From: Planctomycetota bacterium
GTDB taxonomy: Bacteria > Planctomycetota > Planctomycetia > Pirellulales > Pirellulaceae
Length of the DNA stretch: 50,416 nt
NCBI GenBank assembly: GCA_026692885.1
Contig: JAPLNJ010000853.1
Location: 1-50,416, forward strand
Direction of reading: 5' to 3'
Positions within the stretch are counted from its first letter, which is position 1, and each line of letters starts with the position of its first letter. Shown here one piece after another: positions 15,846 to 25,300 of the stretch. The notes below the pieces were generated by a model that did no database searches, was not told where the DNA came from, and saw only the letters and a list, made by a program, of their open reading frames with translations. The position numbers were made by a program, and so were the translations under genes.

Positions 15846-17603
15846 ATGAGAAAACCACTCGCCAACATCAAGACCTGGCTGTTCGTCGGCGTCTCCACGA
15901 CGATGGTGTTGCTGGGACTGCGTTTTGTCTTCGGCCCGGCCACCACGCCGCCGGTCACGTCTGGCTCGGCGGTGCCTGCTGCGGCCGCGCCGCCCTGGCC
16001 GATCCAACTTCGCGACGTCACCGACGAAACGGGCATCACCTTCGTCCACACCGACGGCTCCAGTGGCCGGCATTACATCCCCGAGACGGTAACGGCCGGC
16101 TTGGCCGCCTTCGACTACGATGGTGACGGGCTGGTCGACCTGTACTTCCCCAACGGCGCGCCCCTGCCCGGCACCCAGGTCGACCAGGCGCCGCGTCACG
16201 CGCTCTACAAGAACCTGGGCGGCTGGCGGTTTGAAGACGTGACCGAACAGGCCGGAGTGGCCTGCACCGGCTACGGCATGGGAGCCACCGTGGCGGACTA
16301 CGATGGCGACGGTTTCCCGGACCTGTATGTCAGCAACTTCGGTCCCAAGGTCCTCTATCACAATCATGGTGACGGCACCTTCACCGACGCGACGGCGGCA
16401 GCAGGCGTCGCCGATGGGGCCAAACTTGGCGCGGGAGCTTGCTTCCTGGATCTCGAAGGAGATGGCAATCTCGATCTATTCGTCGCCAACTATGTCAAGT
16501 TCAGTTACGCCTCGCACGTCGCGTTTCACCAAGGCTCGTATACGGAGTACGCCGGTCCCAAAGCCTACCCGCCCGAGCTGTTTGCGCTGTTTCGTAGCAA
16601 CGGTGACGGCACGTTCGCGGATATTACCGTCGCGTCCGGGATCGCCAGCCACCCCGGCAAAGGTATGGGGGTCGTGTGCGCCGACTACGACCACGATGGC
16701 GACACGGATATCTTCGTCCTGAACGATGTCTTCGAAAACTTCTGCTTTCAGAATGACGGCCACGGCAAGTTTCGTGAAGTGGCCTTGGAAATCGGGTTCA
16801 AGTACAACGCTGACGGAACGCCGCTGGGCAGCATGGGCGTCGATTGCGCCGACTACGATAACGACGGACAACTCGACTTCTTCCAGACCTCGTACCAGAA
16901 CGAGTTGCCCGTGCTGTATCGAAACCTCGGAGATGGTACGTTCGTGGATGCCACGCTGCAGGCCGGAGCCGGTCGGGGATCGCTGAATAACGTGAAATGG
17001 GGTTGTGGGTTCATCGACTTCGACAACGACGGCCAACGCGACCTGTTTCTCGCCATGGGACACCTGCAAGACGCGATCGATCACTATGATCACAACACCA
17101 CGTATCGGGCCAAGAACGTCCTGTTAAGGAACCTGGGCAACGGCAAATTTGCCGAAGTGTCCGAACAGTGCGGCCTCCGTCAGATGACGCCGCACAGCGC
17201 GCGGGGGGTGGTGTTCGAGGACCTGGACAACGACGGCGACGTCGACGTCGTGATCCTGAACTCGCGGGAAAGACCGACGATCCTGCGCAACCTGCTGCAG
17301 GAATCCGGGGCGAAAAATCACTGGCTGCAGATTCGCTTGCAGGGGACGAGTACGAACCGCGATGGCGTGGGGGCTCGGGTGAAAGTTTCGGCGGGTGACC
17401 TCGTGCAGGTAGACGAAGTACACAGCGGCCGGGGCTACCAGAGTCATTGGGGTTCCCGGCTGCATTTCGGTCTGGGCTCCCACGATCGCGTCCAGCGGAT
17501 CGAAGTCCAATGGATTGGCGGCGGGACGGAGGTTCTGGAGGATGTGGCGGTGGACCGGCTGCTGACCATTCAGGAGGGCGGCGGTGACAAGGTGACGAGG
17601 TGA
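15846..17603 (+). CDS. CRTAC1-like VCBS/FG-GAP repeat protein with ASPIC/UnbV C-terminus, copy 1
   Basis: A 585-residue protein: an N-terminal signal-anchor (TWLFVGVSTTMVLLGLRFVF), then FG-GAP/VCBS beta-propeller repeats with calcium-binding DxDxDG loops (FDYDGDGLVDLYFPNG, DYDGDGFPDLYVSNFG, DNDGQLDFFQTSY), and a C-terminal ASPIC/UnbV-type domain (NHWLQIRLQGTSTNRDGVGA, HFGLGSHDRVQRIEVQW). Such proteins are extracellular and presumably bind ligands or partners. The start at 15846 excludes a longer frame that would translate the upstream hairpins; the ribosome-binding site is weak. It is paralogous to the next gene. Confidence 0.92.
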   Translation: MRKPLANIKTWLFVGVSTTMVLLGLRFVFGPATTPPVTSGSAVPAAAAPPWPIQLRDVTDETGITFVHTDGSSGRHYIPETVTAGLAAFDYDGDGLVDLYFPNGAPLPGTQVDQAPRHALYKNLGGWRFEDVTEQAGVACTGYGMGATVADYDGDGFPDLYVSNFGPKVLYHNHGDGTFTDATAAAGVADGAKLGAGACFLDLEGDGNLDLFVANYVKFSYASHVAFHQGSYTEYAGPKAYPPELFALFRSNGDGTFADITVASGIASHPGKGMGVVCADYDHDGDTDIFVLNDVFENFCFQNDGHGKFREVALEIGFKYNADGTPLGSMGVDCADYDNDGQLDFFQTSYQNELPVLYRNLGDGTFVDATLQAGAGRGSLNNVKWGCGFIDFDNDGQRDLFLAMGHLQDAIDHYDHNTTYRAKNVLLRNLGNGKFAEVSEQCGLRQMTPHSARGVVFEDLDNDGDVDVVILNSRERPTILRNLLQESGAKNHWLQIRLQGTSTNRDGVGARVKVSAGDLVQVDEVHSGRGYQSHWGSRLHFGLGSHDRVQRIEVQWIGGGTEVLEDVAVDRLLTIQEGGGDKVTR

Positions 17604-17630
17604 TAGACCAGGGAATCGTCCCGTGCAAAT

Positions 17631-17662
17631 CTCCCCTCGCCCCGGTACTCCGGGGAGAGGGG
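17631..17662. repeat. CTCCCC/GGGGAG hairpin after the first VCBS gene
   Basis: This is the third copy of the CTCCCCTCGCCCCGGTACTC-type hairpin seen at 3849 and 15359. It sits 27 bases after the stop codon. Confidence 0.8.
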
Positions 17663-17725
17663 TCGGGGGTGATCTGACAAAACGGGAGAAGTGACTGAAC
17701 CCAAAGGTGACCCTGCTTTCGTTCC

Positions 17726-17812
17726 GGTAGACAAAAAGATTGATGACAAAAAGATGAGAGGTATCTCGCGTTCCAAAGGAACATTTTTTTGTCATCAATC
17801 TTTTTGTCTACC
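17726..17812. repeat. AT-rich inverted repeat between the VCBS genes
   Basis: Arms of about 27 bp (GGTAGACAAAAAGATTGATG and onward, 17726-17753 and 17786-17812) differ sharply in base composition from the surrounding GC-rich DNA. No gene is supported in 17604-17932. Confidence 0.85.
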
Positions 17813-17932
17813 AGTTCCGAAACCCATGTTTTTTGTCAGCCCAGGTCGGAGGTGAGGGGCGTTCTTGGCGTGCGTCCGGGAACCAGGAAGTTCGCTCCAC
17901 GCCTACGACCGAGTGAAGGAATGGCGGATGGC

Positions 17933-19765
17933 ATGCACACATTTCACGTGAACCGCTGGGGCTGGGCGTTGCTGAGCGTGGGGGCGGTCGTTGTCGCAGC
18001 GTTCGGCCTGTACACCACGCTGCGCTCGGGGACCGCAGGTCCTACACCTCAGGACTCGGTGGGCAAGGATCGGGAAGCGGACCGACCGCACGACCAAGAT
18101 CCAGAGGCGACGAAGTCGGTCAACACGGGCTTCCCGACGCAATTCCGCGAGGTGACCGACAAGGCCGGCATCACGTTCGTACACACCGACGGCTCCAGCG
18201 GCAGACGCTTCATCGTCGAGCAGATGTCGGCCGGGGTGGCTACCTTCGACTACGACGGCGACGGACTGATCGACATCTACTTTCCCAACGGTGCCGCGTT
18301 GCCCGGCGCGAAATTTAACCAACCTCCGCGTCACGCACTCTACCAGAATCTGGGTGGCGGACGTTTCCAGGACGTGACCGAGGCGGCCCGTGTGGCGTGC
18401 CACAGTTACGGTCTGGGCATTGCCGTCGGGGACTACAACCACGACGGCTTTCCCGACGTCTACCTCAGCAACTTCGGCCCGAACGTGCTCTACCGGAACA
18501 ACGGGGACGGCACCTTCACCGACGTGACCGCTCAGGCCGGCGTCGCTCGCGGGGACCTCATGGGCGCAGGAGCCTGCTTCCTGGACATTGAGGGCGACGG
18601 CTGGTTGGACCTCTACGCGGGCAACTACACCGCCCTGGATTGCAGCCAGCATGTGCCCCACACCCTCCACGGATTCCCGACGTACCCATCACCCCTGGAA
18701 TACACCCCGGTGCCCGATACACTCTACCACAACTGCGGGGACGGAAGCTTCACGGACATCAGCCAGGAATCCGGCATTGCCGCACACGCCGGCCGCAGCA
18801 TGGGCGTGATCTCCGCGGACTTCGACAACGACGGCGCGGTCGACGTGTTCGTCTGCAACGATGTTCAAGAGAACTTCTTGTTTCGTAATGACGGCCGGGG
18901 CCATTTCCAGGAGGTCGGCAGCCAGGTGGGCGCCGCGTTGAACTCCAACGGCGAGACGCTGGCCAACATGGGCGTCGACGCGGGGGACTTCAACCACGAC
19001 GGCCTGCTGGACTTCTACACCACGAATTACCAGCACCAATTGCCGATGCTGCTGAAGAACCTCGGCCGGGGTCTGCTGGAGGACGTGGCCCAGTCGACTG
19101 GCGCGGGACGGGGCTGTTTCGCCGATGTCAATTGGGGCTGCGGCTTTGCCGACTTCGACAACGACGGCCACCGCGACTTGTTTATCGGCAATGGACACAC
19201 GGAGGACAACATCGAACAGCGCGATCCACACGCCGCCTATCGCACTTGGAACGTAGTTCTGCGGAACACGGGGGCGGGCAAGTTCCTTGACGTGTCGGCC
19301 GCGTGTGGCGTCCGTCAGACCGCCGTGCACGCCGCCCGTGGTGTGGCCCTGGACGACCTGGACAACGACGGTGACATTGACGTCGTGATCCTCAATTCGC
19401 GGGAAAGCCCCACCGTGCTGCAGAATCTGCTGCAGGAGTCGGGAGCGAAGAACCACTGGCTCCAACTGCGTCTGGTGGGCGTCCGGACCAACCGTGACGG
19501 CGTCGGGGCTCGTGTCGAGGTGCTCGCCGGAAACCTGCGGCAGGTCGACGAAGTGCACAGCGGCCGAGGCTACCAAAGTCACTGGGGGACGCGGCTGCAT
19601 TTCGGGCTAGGCCCGCAAGGCGGCAGCGCGCGCATCGAGGTCCATTGGCTCGGCGGCGGGACGGACGTGTGGGAGCAGGTGGCGGTGGATCGGTTGGTGA
19701 CCATCATCGAGGGTTCGCAGGCAGGCCAGATGTCGGACCCTGAGCCAGACCCGCCGACAAGATGA
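17933..19765 (+). CDS. CRTAC1-like VCBS/FG-GAP repeat protein with ASPIC/UnbV C-terminus, copy 2
   Basis: A roughly 610-residue paralogue of the preceding gene with the same plan: signal-anchor (WALLSVGAVVVAAFGLYTTL), propeller repeats with FDYDGDGLIDIYFPNG, FDNDGAVDVFVCND and DLDNDGDIDVVILNSRES, and a C-terminal NHWLQLRLVGVRTNRDGVGA segment. The start is uncertain: ATG 17933 lies 12 bases after AAGGA, while in-frame ATG 17921 touches it. Products are predicted to be anchored in the membrane with the propeller outside the cytoplasm. Similarity to copy 1 extends the whole length, so they arose by duplication. Confidence 0.92.
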   Translation: MHTFHVNRWGWALLSVGAVVVAAFGLYTTLRSGTAGPTPQDSVGKDREADRPHDQDPEATKSVNTGFPTQFREVTDKAGITFVHTDGSSGRRFIVEQMSAGVATFDYDGDGLIDIYFPNGAALPGAKFNQPPRHALYQNLGGGRFQDVTEAARVACHSYGLGIAVGDYNHDGFPDVYLSNFGPNVLYRNNGDGTFTDVTAQAGVARGDLMGAGACFLDIEGDGWLDLYAGNYTALDCSQHVPHTLHGFPTYPSPLEYTPVPDTLYHNCGDGSFTDISQESGIAAHAGRSMGVISADFDNDGAVDVFVCNDVQENFLFRNDGRGHFQEVGSQVGAALNSNGETLANMGVDAGDFNHDGLLDFYTTNYQHQLPMLLKNLGRGLLEDVAQSTGAGRGCFADVNWGCGFADFDNDGHRDLFIGNGHTEDNIEQRDPHAAYRTWNVVLRNTGAGKFLDVSAACGVRQTAVHAARGVALDDLDNDGDIDVVILNSRESPTVLQNLLQESGAKNHWLQLRLVGVRTNRDGVGARVEVLAGNLRQVDEVHSGRGYQSHWGTRLHFGLGPQGGSARIEVHWLGGGTDVWEQVAVDRLVTIIEGSQAGQMSDPEPDPPTR

Positions 19766-19840
19766 AGGGTTCTGACTTACTCGCACTGAGCAAAATCGAA
19801 GTTAAGGACCGCGTAAGAAATAAGTGTCGCAAGCATAGTA

Positions 19841-19888
19841 GTCGTCACGCTCCGCCGTGACGACATGTCATCACGCGGAGCGTGATGA
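19841..19888. repeat. Short palindrome before the second Uma2 gene
   Basis: GTCGTCACGCTCCGCCGTGA faces a related TCATCACGCGGAGCGTGATG arm. The gap 19766-20009 contains little else, apart from a possible -10 TACAAT at 19963 without a good -35. Confidence 0.7.
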
Positions 19889-20009
19889 CCACTTTGTAAA
19901 CCCGACAGCTATTCCTTTCGCTGTCCTAAGGGCATCTTCTGGTTTCACGTTGGATTCGCCGGTACAATCTCGCTACGACCGCCGCACTAAGAGAGAAAGG
20001 ACAACGCCC

Positions 20010-20612
20010 ATGGGGCTTCCGCAACACACTCGAAAACTGACGCCCGCCGAGTATCTGGAAATCGAGCGAGCCGCGACGTATCGCAGCGAGTGTTTCGACG
20101 GCGAGATGTTCGCAATGGCCGGGGGTTCGGCACGCCACAGCTTGATTAAGGTCAACCTCTGCGGCGAAATCCGAGCGCGGCTGAAAGGCGCGCCATGCAC
20201 AGCCTACGACAGCGATCTACGGATCCTGGTCTTCGCCACCGGCCTCTATACCTATCCGGATGCCAGTGTGATTTGCGGCCGCCTGGAATTCGAGGACGAA
20301 CGTCGCGACTCGGTTTTGAATCCGACGCTGCTCGTCGAAGTGCTATCCGACTCGACAGAGGCTTACGATCGCGGCAAGAAATTCAGCCATTACCGCCAGA
20401 TCCCTGCGCTGCGCGAATACCTGCTGGTCTCGCAGGAGGAACCCAAGATCGAACGCTTTTTGCGTAACGACGACGGCACCTGGACGCTCACGGAGGTGTC
20501 CGGTCCGGACGCCATCCTCCCGTTGCCGTCTCTGGGCGTCGAGATCTCCCTGCGGGAAGTCTATGACAAGGTGGAGTTCACCGCGCCCGCGGAACAGGGG
20601 CCGTCACCATGA
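20010..20612 (+). CDS. Uma2 family putative restriction endonuclease-like protein
   Basis: A 200-residue Uma2 (DUF820) protein, more typical than the one at 740. It begins MGLPQHTRKLTPAEYLEIER, then ECFDGEMFAMAGGSARH, the conserved LYTYPDASVICG with its Asp, LLVEVLSDSTEAYDRGKKF and IPALREYLLVSQEEPKIERF. These carry the acidic and lysine residues of the PD-(D/E)XK-like core. AAAGGA lies at ideal distance before the ATG at 20010; the longer frame upstream crosses a palindrome. Nuclease function is inferred from fold only. Confidence 0.92.
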   Translation: MGLPQHTRKLTPAEYLEIERAATYRSECFDGEMFAMAGGSARHSLIKVNLCGEIRARLKGAPCTAYDSDLRILVFATGLYTYPDASVICGRLEFEDERRDSVLNPTLLVEVLSDSTEAYDRGKKFSHYRQIPALREYLLVSQEEPKIERFLRNDDGTWTLTEVSGPDAILPLPSLGVEISLREVYDKVEFTAPAEQGPSP

Positions 20613-20649
20613 TGATCGGGGCAGGGGTGATCGGGGCTAGTGGCCAGTG

Positions 20650-20806
20650 ATGTGAACATCTTTGCAGCCAGCCAAAGGCTGGAAATACAAGCACGACGCG
20701 CCAGCGAGTGAGTCCGCGGCGGGCTGGCAGGCGACAATCAGACTCACTCGCTGGCGCGTCGTGCTTGTATAATACCGGCCCTCCGGCCCCTACGAAGATG
20801 TTCACA
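20650..20806. repeat. Nested inverted-repeat element
   Basis: Outer 12-bp ends TGTGAACATCTT (20650-20661) and AAGATGTTCACA (20795-20806) enclose perfect 29-bp arms at 20686-20714 and 20741-20769 (ACAAGCACGACGCGCCAGCG and onward). It fills the gap between the Uma2 and antitoxin genes, which converge on it. Confidence 0.88.
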
Positions 20807-20815
20807 GCAGTAGGG

Positions 20816-21208
20816 CTAGGGGCCGACCGGCAGAGGCTCCAGACGAGCGATCTCGGCGGCCGATTGGCCTCGCATCGCATGCCAGAGGCCCCAGTCCAGC
20901 TGCAGGGCCAGCCAGAAGTCCGCGGGCATTCCCAAGACGCGTTCCAATCGCAGCGCGGTATCCGGCGTCACCGGTCGTTTGCCGCGAATGATCTCGTTCA
21001 ACCGTGGAAACGAGAGCCCCAACCGAATCGCGAACGCAGACTGACTGATTCCGTGTGGACGCAAGAACTCCTCGATTAACATTTGCCCGGGATGAGTCGG
21101 CGGACGATGTCGAGGCAGCCGCCGCGTGGAGACGAGAGCCAATCCTCGTGGTTTCGAACACGGCTGGTGCCGGTTAGTGGTAATCTGTGATTTCGACTTC
21201 GTAGGCAT
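20816..21208 (-). CDS. higA: HigA-type antitoxin with HTH domain
   Basis: About 130 residues from the ATG at 21208, overlapping the toxin gene by 35 bp. The conserved part is RPPTHPGQMLIEEFLRPHG followed by a helix-turn-helix (SQSAFAIRLGLSFPRLNEII) and ALRLERVLGMPADFWLALQ, the standard HigA/VapI pattern. HigA proteins neutralise HigB and repress their operon. The first roughly 35 residues are unusual and the true start may be internal. The order toxin then antitoxin is typical for this family. Confidence 0.9.
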   Translation of the reverse strand: MPTKSKSQITTNRHQPCSKPRGLALVSTRRLPRHRPPTHPGQMLIEEFLRPHGISQSAFAIRLGLSFPRLNEIIRGKRPVTPDTALRLERVLGMPADFWLALQLDWGLWHAMRGQSAAEIARLEPLPVGP

Positions 21209-21473
21209 CTTCAGCCTCCCAACGGAAACAAATTCGATACTGATCGTTGATGCGGATACTATGCTGACCCTGCCGATCACCTCGGAGTCGCTCCAGACGA
21301 TTTCCGGGTGGGACGGCCAGATCGCGAAGGTCGCTAACCCGATTCAGCAGATCGAGTTTTCTTTGCGCAATCGGCCACAACGTGCGCGGACAGACCTTCC
21401 TTGCCGCACGCGTATCGGCTCCATCGAAAATGTCTTCGGTATCTAGGCCTTCAGCCCGGAACAGCGCCCTCAT
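21174..21473 (-). CDS. higB: HigB/RelE-type toxin
   Basis: A 99-residue protein ending PPGNRLERLRGDRQGQHSIR and NDQYRICFRW...VEITDYH, the signature of HigB (plasmid maintenance system killer) mRNA interferases of the RelE fold. The ATG at 21473 is chosen because the frame upstream is repeat DNA. The Shine-Dalgarno match is weak. It forms a toxin-antitoxin pair with the overlapping gene downstream. All family-conserved C-terminal residues appear intact. Confidence 0.9.
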   Translation of the reverse strand: MRALFRAEGLDTEDIFDGADTRAARKVCPRTLWPIAQRKLDLLNRVSDLRDLAVPPGNRLERLRGDRQGQHSIRINDQYRICFRWEAEDAYEVEITDYH

Positions 21474-21486
21474 CGTGATCCACAAA

Positions 21487-21606
21487 TTTTCGCCCCGATA
21501 GGGGCAGCCACATAGTAGCCCAGGGCAGAGCAGAGCGGCGTTAGCCGCGTAGCGCCGCCCTGGGTTAGGGGAGTACCAAAAACACCAGCCCTGAAGGGGC
21601 GAAACA
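21487..21606. repeat. CGCCCC/GGGGCG palindromic repeat upstream of higB
   Basis: TTCGCCCCGATAGGGGC and GCCCTGAAGGGGCGAA form the outer arms, with a nested CCCAGGGC/GCCCTGGG pair inside. It starts 14 bases from the higB start codon, so it could affect that gene's leader. Confidence 0.75.
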
Positions 21607-21654
21607 AAGCCTTGGTCACGCCTGACGAACGATGCGTGTGAGATGAACCGCTCT

Positions 21655-21875
21655 GTTTGGTCCGGCTTTTGTTCCATCTTGGCATGTCTGGTCCCCGTCC
21701 GGGCTTGCCCCGGTGGAATTGGGTTTCGTACACTACGTCGGCAGACGCCAGCCGTGCTGTCTTCCGCCGCCTCCCGCCAGCCGCCTCCGGCGGCGGGCGG
21801 GAGGCGGCGGAAGAAGTGAGGCGGTTGGGGACCCGTGGCGTAGTCCAGAAACCTCGCTCCACCGGGGCAAGCCCG
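21655..21875. repeat. Dispersed repeat, copy 2 (inverted relative to copy 1)
   Basis: Reverse complement of the window's left end, including the hairpin (21761-21813), the CGACGTAGTGTACGAAACCC segment and the CATGCCAAG...AACAAAAGCC segment. Sequence differs at scattered positions from copy 1. No gene is supported in 21474-22364. Confidence 0.85.
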
Positions 21876-22172
21876 GATGGGGGCGGAACGAAAACAGGAC
21901 CATCCGTTTGACGCCCGACTCCCCAACTTTGCATCACCCCAGCCTCCCCCTATCAATCGCGGCCGGGCAATACGGCATCGGTAACGGGGGCTAGGGGCCG
22001 ACCTGCCGAAGCTCCAGTCGAGCGACGTCGGCGACCGTTTGGAAAAAGGGCCGCCCCGAGCGTTCGCCGTGGGCTACTAACACAGGACGGCCGCGGTCGT
22101 GTTTTGTCCGCGCAAAACGGAAATGGCCGCTCACCACGGATCGTTGTATAACGCGCGCGGCTGAGTTGGACT

Positions 22173-22254
22173 CGTTTAACCGCGACCCAACGGGGAGCGC
22201 GGAGGGCGATCTCAGCCGCTGGCGGCGCGCTCCCCGTTGGGTCGCGGTTAAACG
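22173..22254. repeat. 29-bp-arm palindrome, GCGACCCAACGGGGAGCGCG family
   Basis: Perfect arms at 22173-22201 and 22226-22254. One arm recurs at 6363-6391 and a degenerate pair occurs at 43663-43754. It lies about 110 bases beyond the kinase stop codon. Confidence 0.88.
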
Positions 22255-22364
22255 AACAGGGGTCAATCCTAGCCGCTCGCTACGCCGTCCGCTACGGCTC
22301 GAAGGGGTTCGCCTACGCTCCCGGCTTCGCTCTTGCCCGTCCTTGAACTGGAATAACTGGCCCT

Positions 22365-25300
22365 TTACTTGCCAGACAAACTACGGGCGACACGGAAGCC
22401 CAGGGTGAAGCACCGGTACGACTGCAAGCACCTGCCGCGGTCCGCCGACCGGCAGCTCTTCGCCCCGTCGCCCCAGCTCCCGCCCCGGACCACCCAGTCC
22501 GAGCCCCCAGCAACCTCCCGTCCATCATCCAGCCGCAACCCCGGGTTGCCGTAGCTGCCATACCAGTCCTGACACCACTCAAACGCGTTGCCCTGCATGT
22601 CGAACAGCCCCCATCCATTCGGCCGCAGCTGGCCCACCGGCCAACTGCGCTCTTTGCCGTTTTCAAAATACCAAGCATACCGTCCCAAGAGTTCGGTCGT
22701 CTGACCATAGCCGTAGCGGGTCGAAGTGTCGGCACGACAAGCGTATTCCCATTCGGATTCTGTCGGCAAACGGTAGCCAGTCCGCGCCAGCCAATTGGCT
22801 GCCAGTTTCATGCCTTCTGCAAATTGACCCGGCACGTTCGAGAGGTAACACTGTTGATCCGCCACGACACCCTCCTGCTGGCTCAGCCAGTTGCAGTACT
22901 GGGCCGCTTCGTACCACGTCACACCCAGGATCGGACAACTCGGCTCCGGGCAGCGATGCATTTGTTCGTGTCCAAAATCCGGCTGAAAACGCTTGAACTG
23001 CGCGACGGTGACCTCCTTGTTGGCGATCGCATAGGTGCGTTCGATCTGGCGACGATGCAGGTTTTCGTCCGAACTACGGCCTGCTTCATCGCGGGGCGAG
23101 CCCATCTGGAATTCCACCGGGCCCCGAATCACGACCAAGGTTTGACCTTGGCCATTCAGGTACCACTGCCGGTCGCCTTCGATTTTGCCCTTGCTCCGTT
23201 CCAGGTCAATGTTGGCCAGTTCGTCTGCCTGTCCCCAGCAGCGGAGCAGCCATTCCGCAGCGGCGTGGATGCCTGGGTCGGGATCGTCCCGGTACAGGCC
23301 CAGCAGCGTGGTGGTGAGCGGAGCTAGATCCTTGGCGTCATACTCGCCCAGGCTCAGGATCAGGGCCTGGCGGATCGAGACGTCCGTCTCGTGCTGCAAC
23401 CGGTCCACCAACGCCGCAGCGTCCACGCTCTGGGGGCTGAACCGATGGATCAGCCACGTCCGCAACCGCGGGTCGGGCTGATGCTGCAGCAGTGGCCAAA
23501 CGCGTTCTGCCTTACTCATCCGTAGCAGACCGATCGCAGCGTTGGCCTGCCGTTTCGCCAGCGTCTCTTTCGCCTCCTCGGCAATCAGCGGCCGGTGCCA
23601 GACGGAAGCGGCGAACGAAAGCAACCCCTTGGACTCAAGCATCACGGCCGACATGGCCACTGGCCGGTAGACTTCTTGCAGTAGTTGCCGGCACCGCTCA
23701 AGGTGTTCCTGCGGTGTCAGACCGTGCAGTTCCTGAACGTCGTACGGAGCACCGTCCTGCCAGACGGCCGCATACCTCACTTGATCCTTAGGTTCCACAT
23801 CATTGGGCACGGCCGCCAACGCGGGATCATCCTGCATCTCTTGGGCCAGCATGGGGACCGCGCGAACGGCATCCGTCAGCAGTTCGGCAACCTGCTTCCG
23901 GTAACGCGTGGCAAGTTTGGTATTCTTCCGGGCGTCGTAGACCGCGGCGACGAGCGAACACCAGCGAGCCTTCTGTAGCGACTCCACGTTCGACACGTCG
24001 CGGAGTGGCTTACCGCGACCCTCATGCAGACAGATTGTAACGCCGTGGACGATAAGCTGATTCCGATAGGCGCCGATGTACGCGAGATTCTCGTGCGGTG
24101 TTCTCCAGTAGCTGTCCAGCGTCAGTTGGGAAGGTTCCCCGTGCCAGTCGATGATGGTTTGCCCGTTCCGTCGCACCTGCACCGATCTGTCGTCAACTTC
24201 GTATTCGATGATCGCCGTCTGGCCGTCGGTGAGCACGGGTTCCCGATAGGTCGTGGGGTTCTGCCCAATTTTCTTGCCTTCCAGGTTCTCCAGGGCGCTC
24301 ATTCCGCTAAAGTCAATGGTCGCCTGAAAACGATTCAAGCCCATAACCAATCCGACCATCAGTCCCTTGTCCTTAATCTCCGGCGCGTTCGGGGTCGGAG
24401 TCACCACCAGACGGAGTGTGTAGTGCTTTGGCAGTGTTAACGGCAGCTCGATTCGGGCCCCAAACGCGACAGGCGAAACCAAGCCGAAACGGGTTCGCAT
24501 CCAAGTCCCGGAGACGGCGTCGGTCTTCGGGTCTACAAACGGCAGTAGATCCACGACGTCTACTGGGTCGGGAGTCGTTTTCGGGCTAAGCGTGTTCGGT
24601 ACGTCGGGCGTGTTGACCGAGGACGACTCCTGCCCCGCTTCGCTGGCGGCCGCAACACAGACGGCTTGCCAGCCGTCACGTTCGACGGTCCCCACGCCCA
24701 ATCGTTCCAACTGGGCCACGTCGGTCTTCGCCTTGTCCACGTCTCCCATCAAGGCGTAGATCAAGGCCCGCAGGCGGTACGCCGACAGGAGGTTCGCATC
24801 CGCATCGATCAACCGCGTGAGGTCACCCAACGCGAGTTCGTATTCGCCCAGATAACAGAGACACTCCGCGCGGGCCAGGCGGCTCAGCAGGTCCTCCGGA
24901 TTGGCCGCGAGCTGTTTCTCAGCCTCGGCCAGTTGCTGCCGTAGGCGCGGCGGTGAATCAGCACTGTTGTCGGCCGGGCTGAGGTTGATGTCCACCTGCG
25001 TCTGGTCGCGATGTTCCGCCCCTTCATATTGACCAGCAGGCGCGTTCCTTATGTCGACCCACTTCTCGCCACCCTTCCGTTTGACCGCACAGTATCTCTG
25101 CGCACCATCCACGCCGCGGAAGGCTTGCAAGGTCGGTTGGGACACGAAACCTTCTTTCTCCAGGGCTTGATAAACGCTCTTGAGGTCCTCGGTCGAAGCA
25201 CCCACGAACATCCGGGCTTCTGGCTCGTCCGGCAAACGTCGCACCCACAAGGCCGCGTAGTGTTCGACGAGTCCCACAGCGCCGGTCGGGTCCGCGTCTG

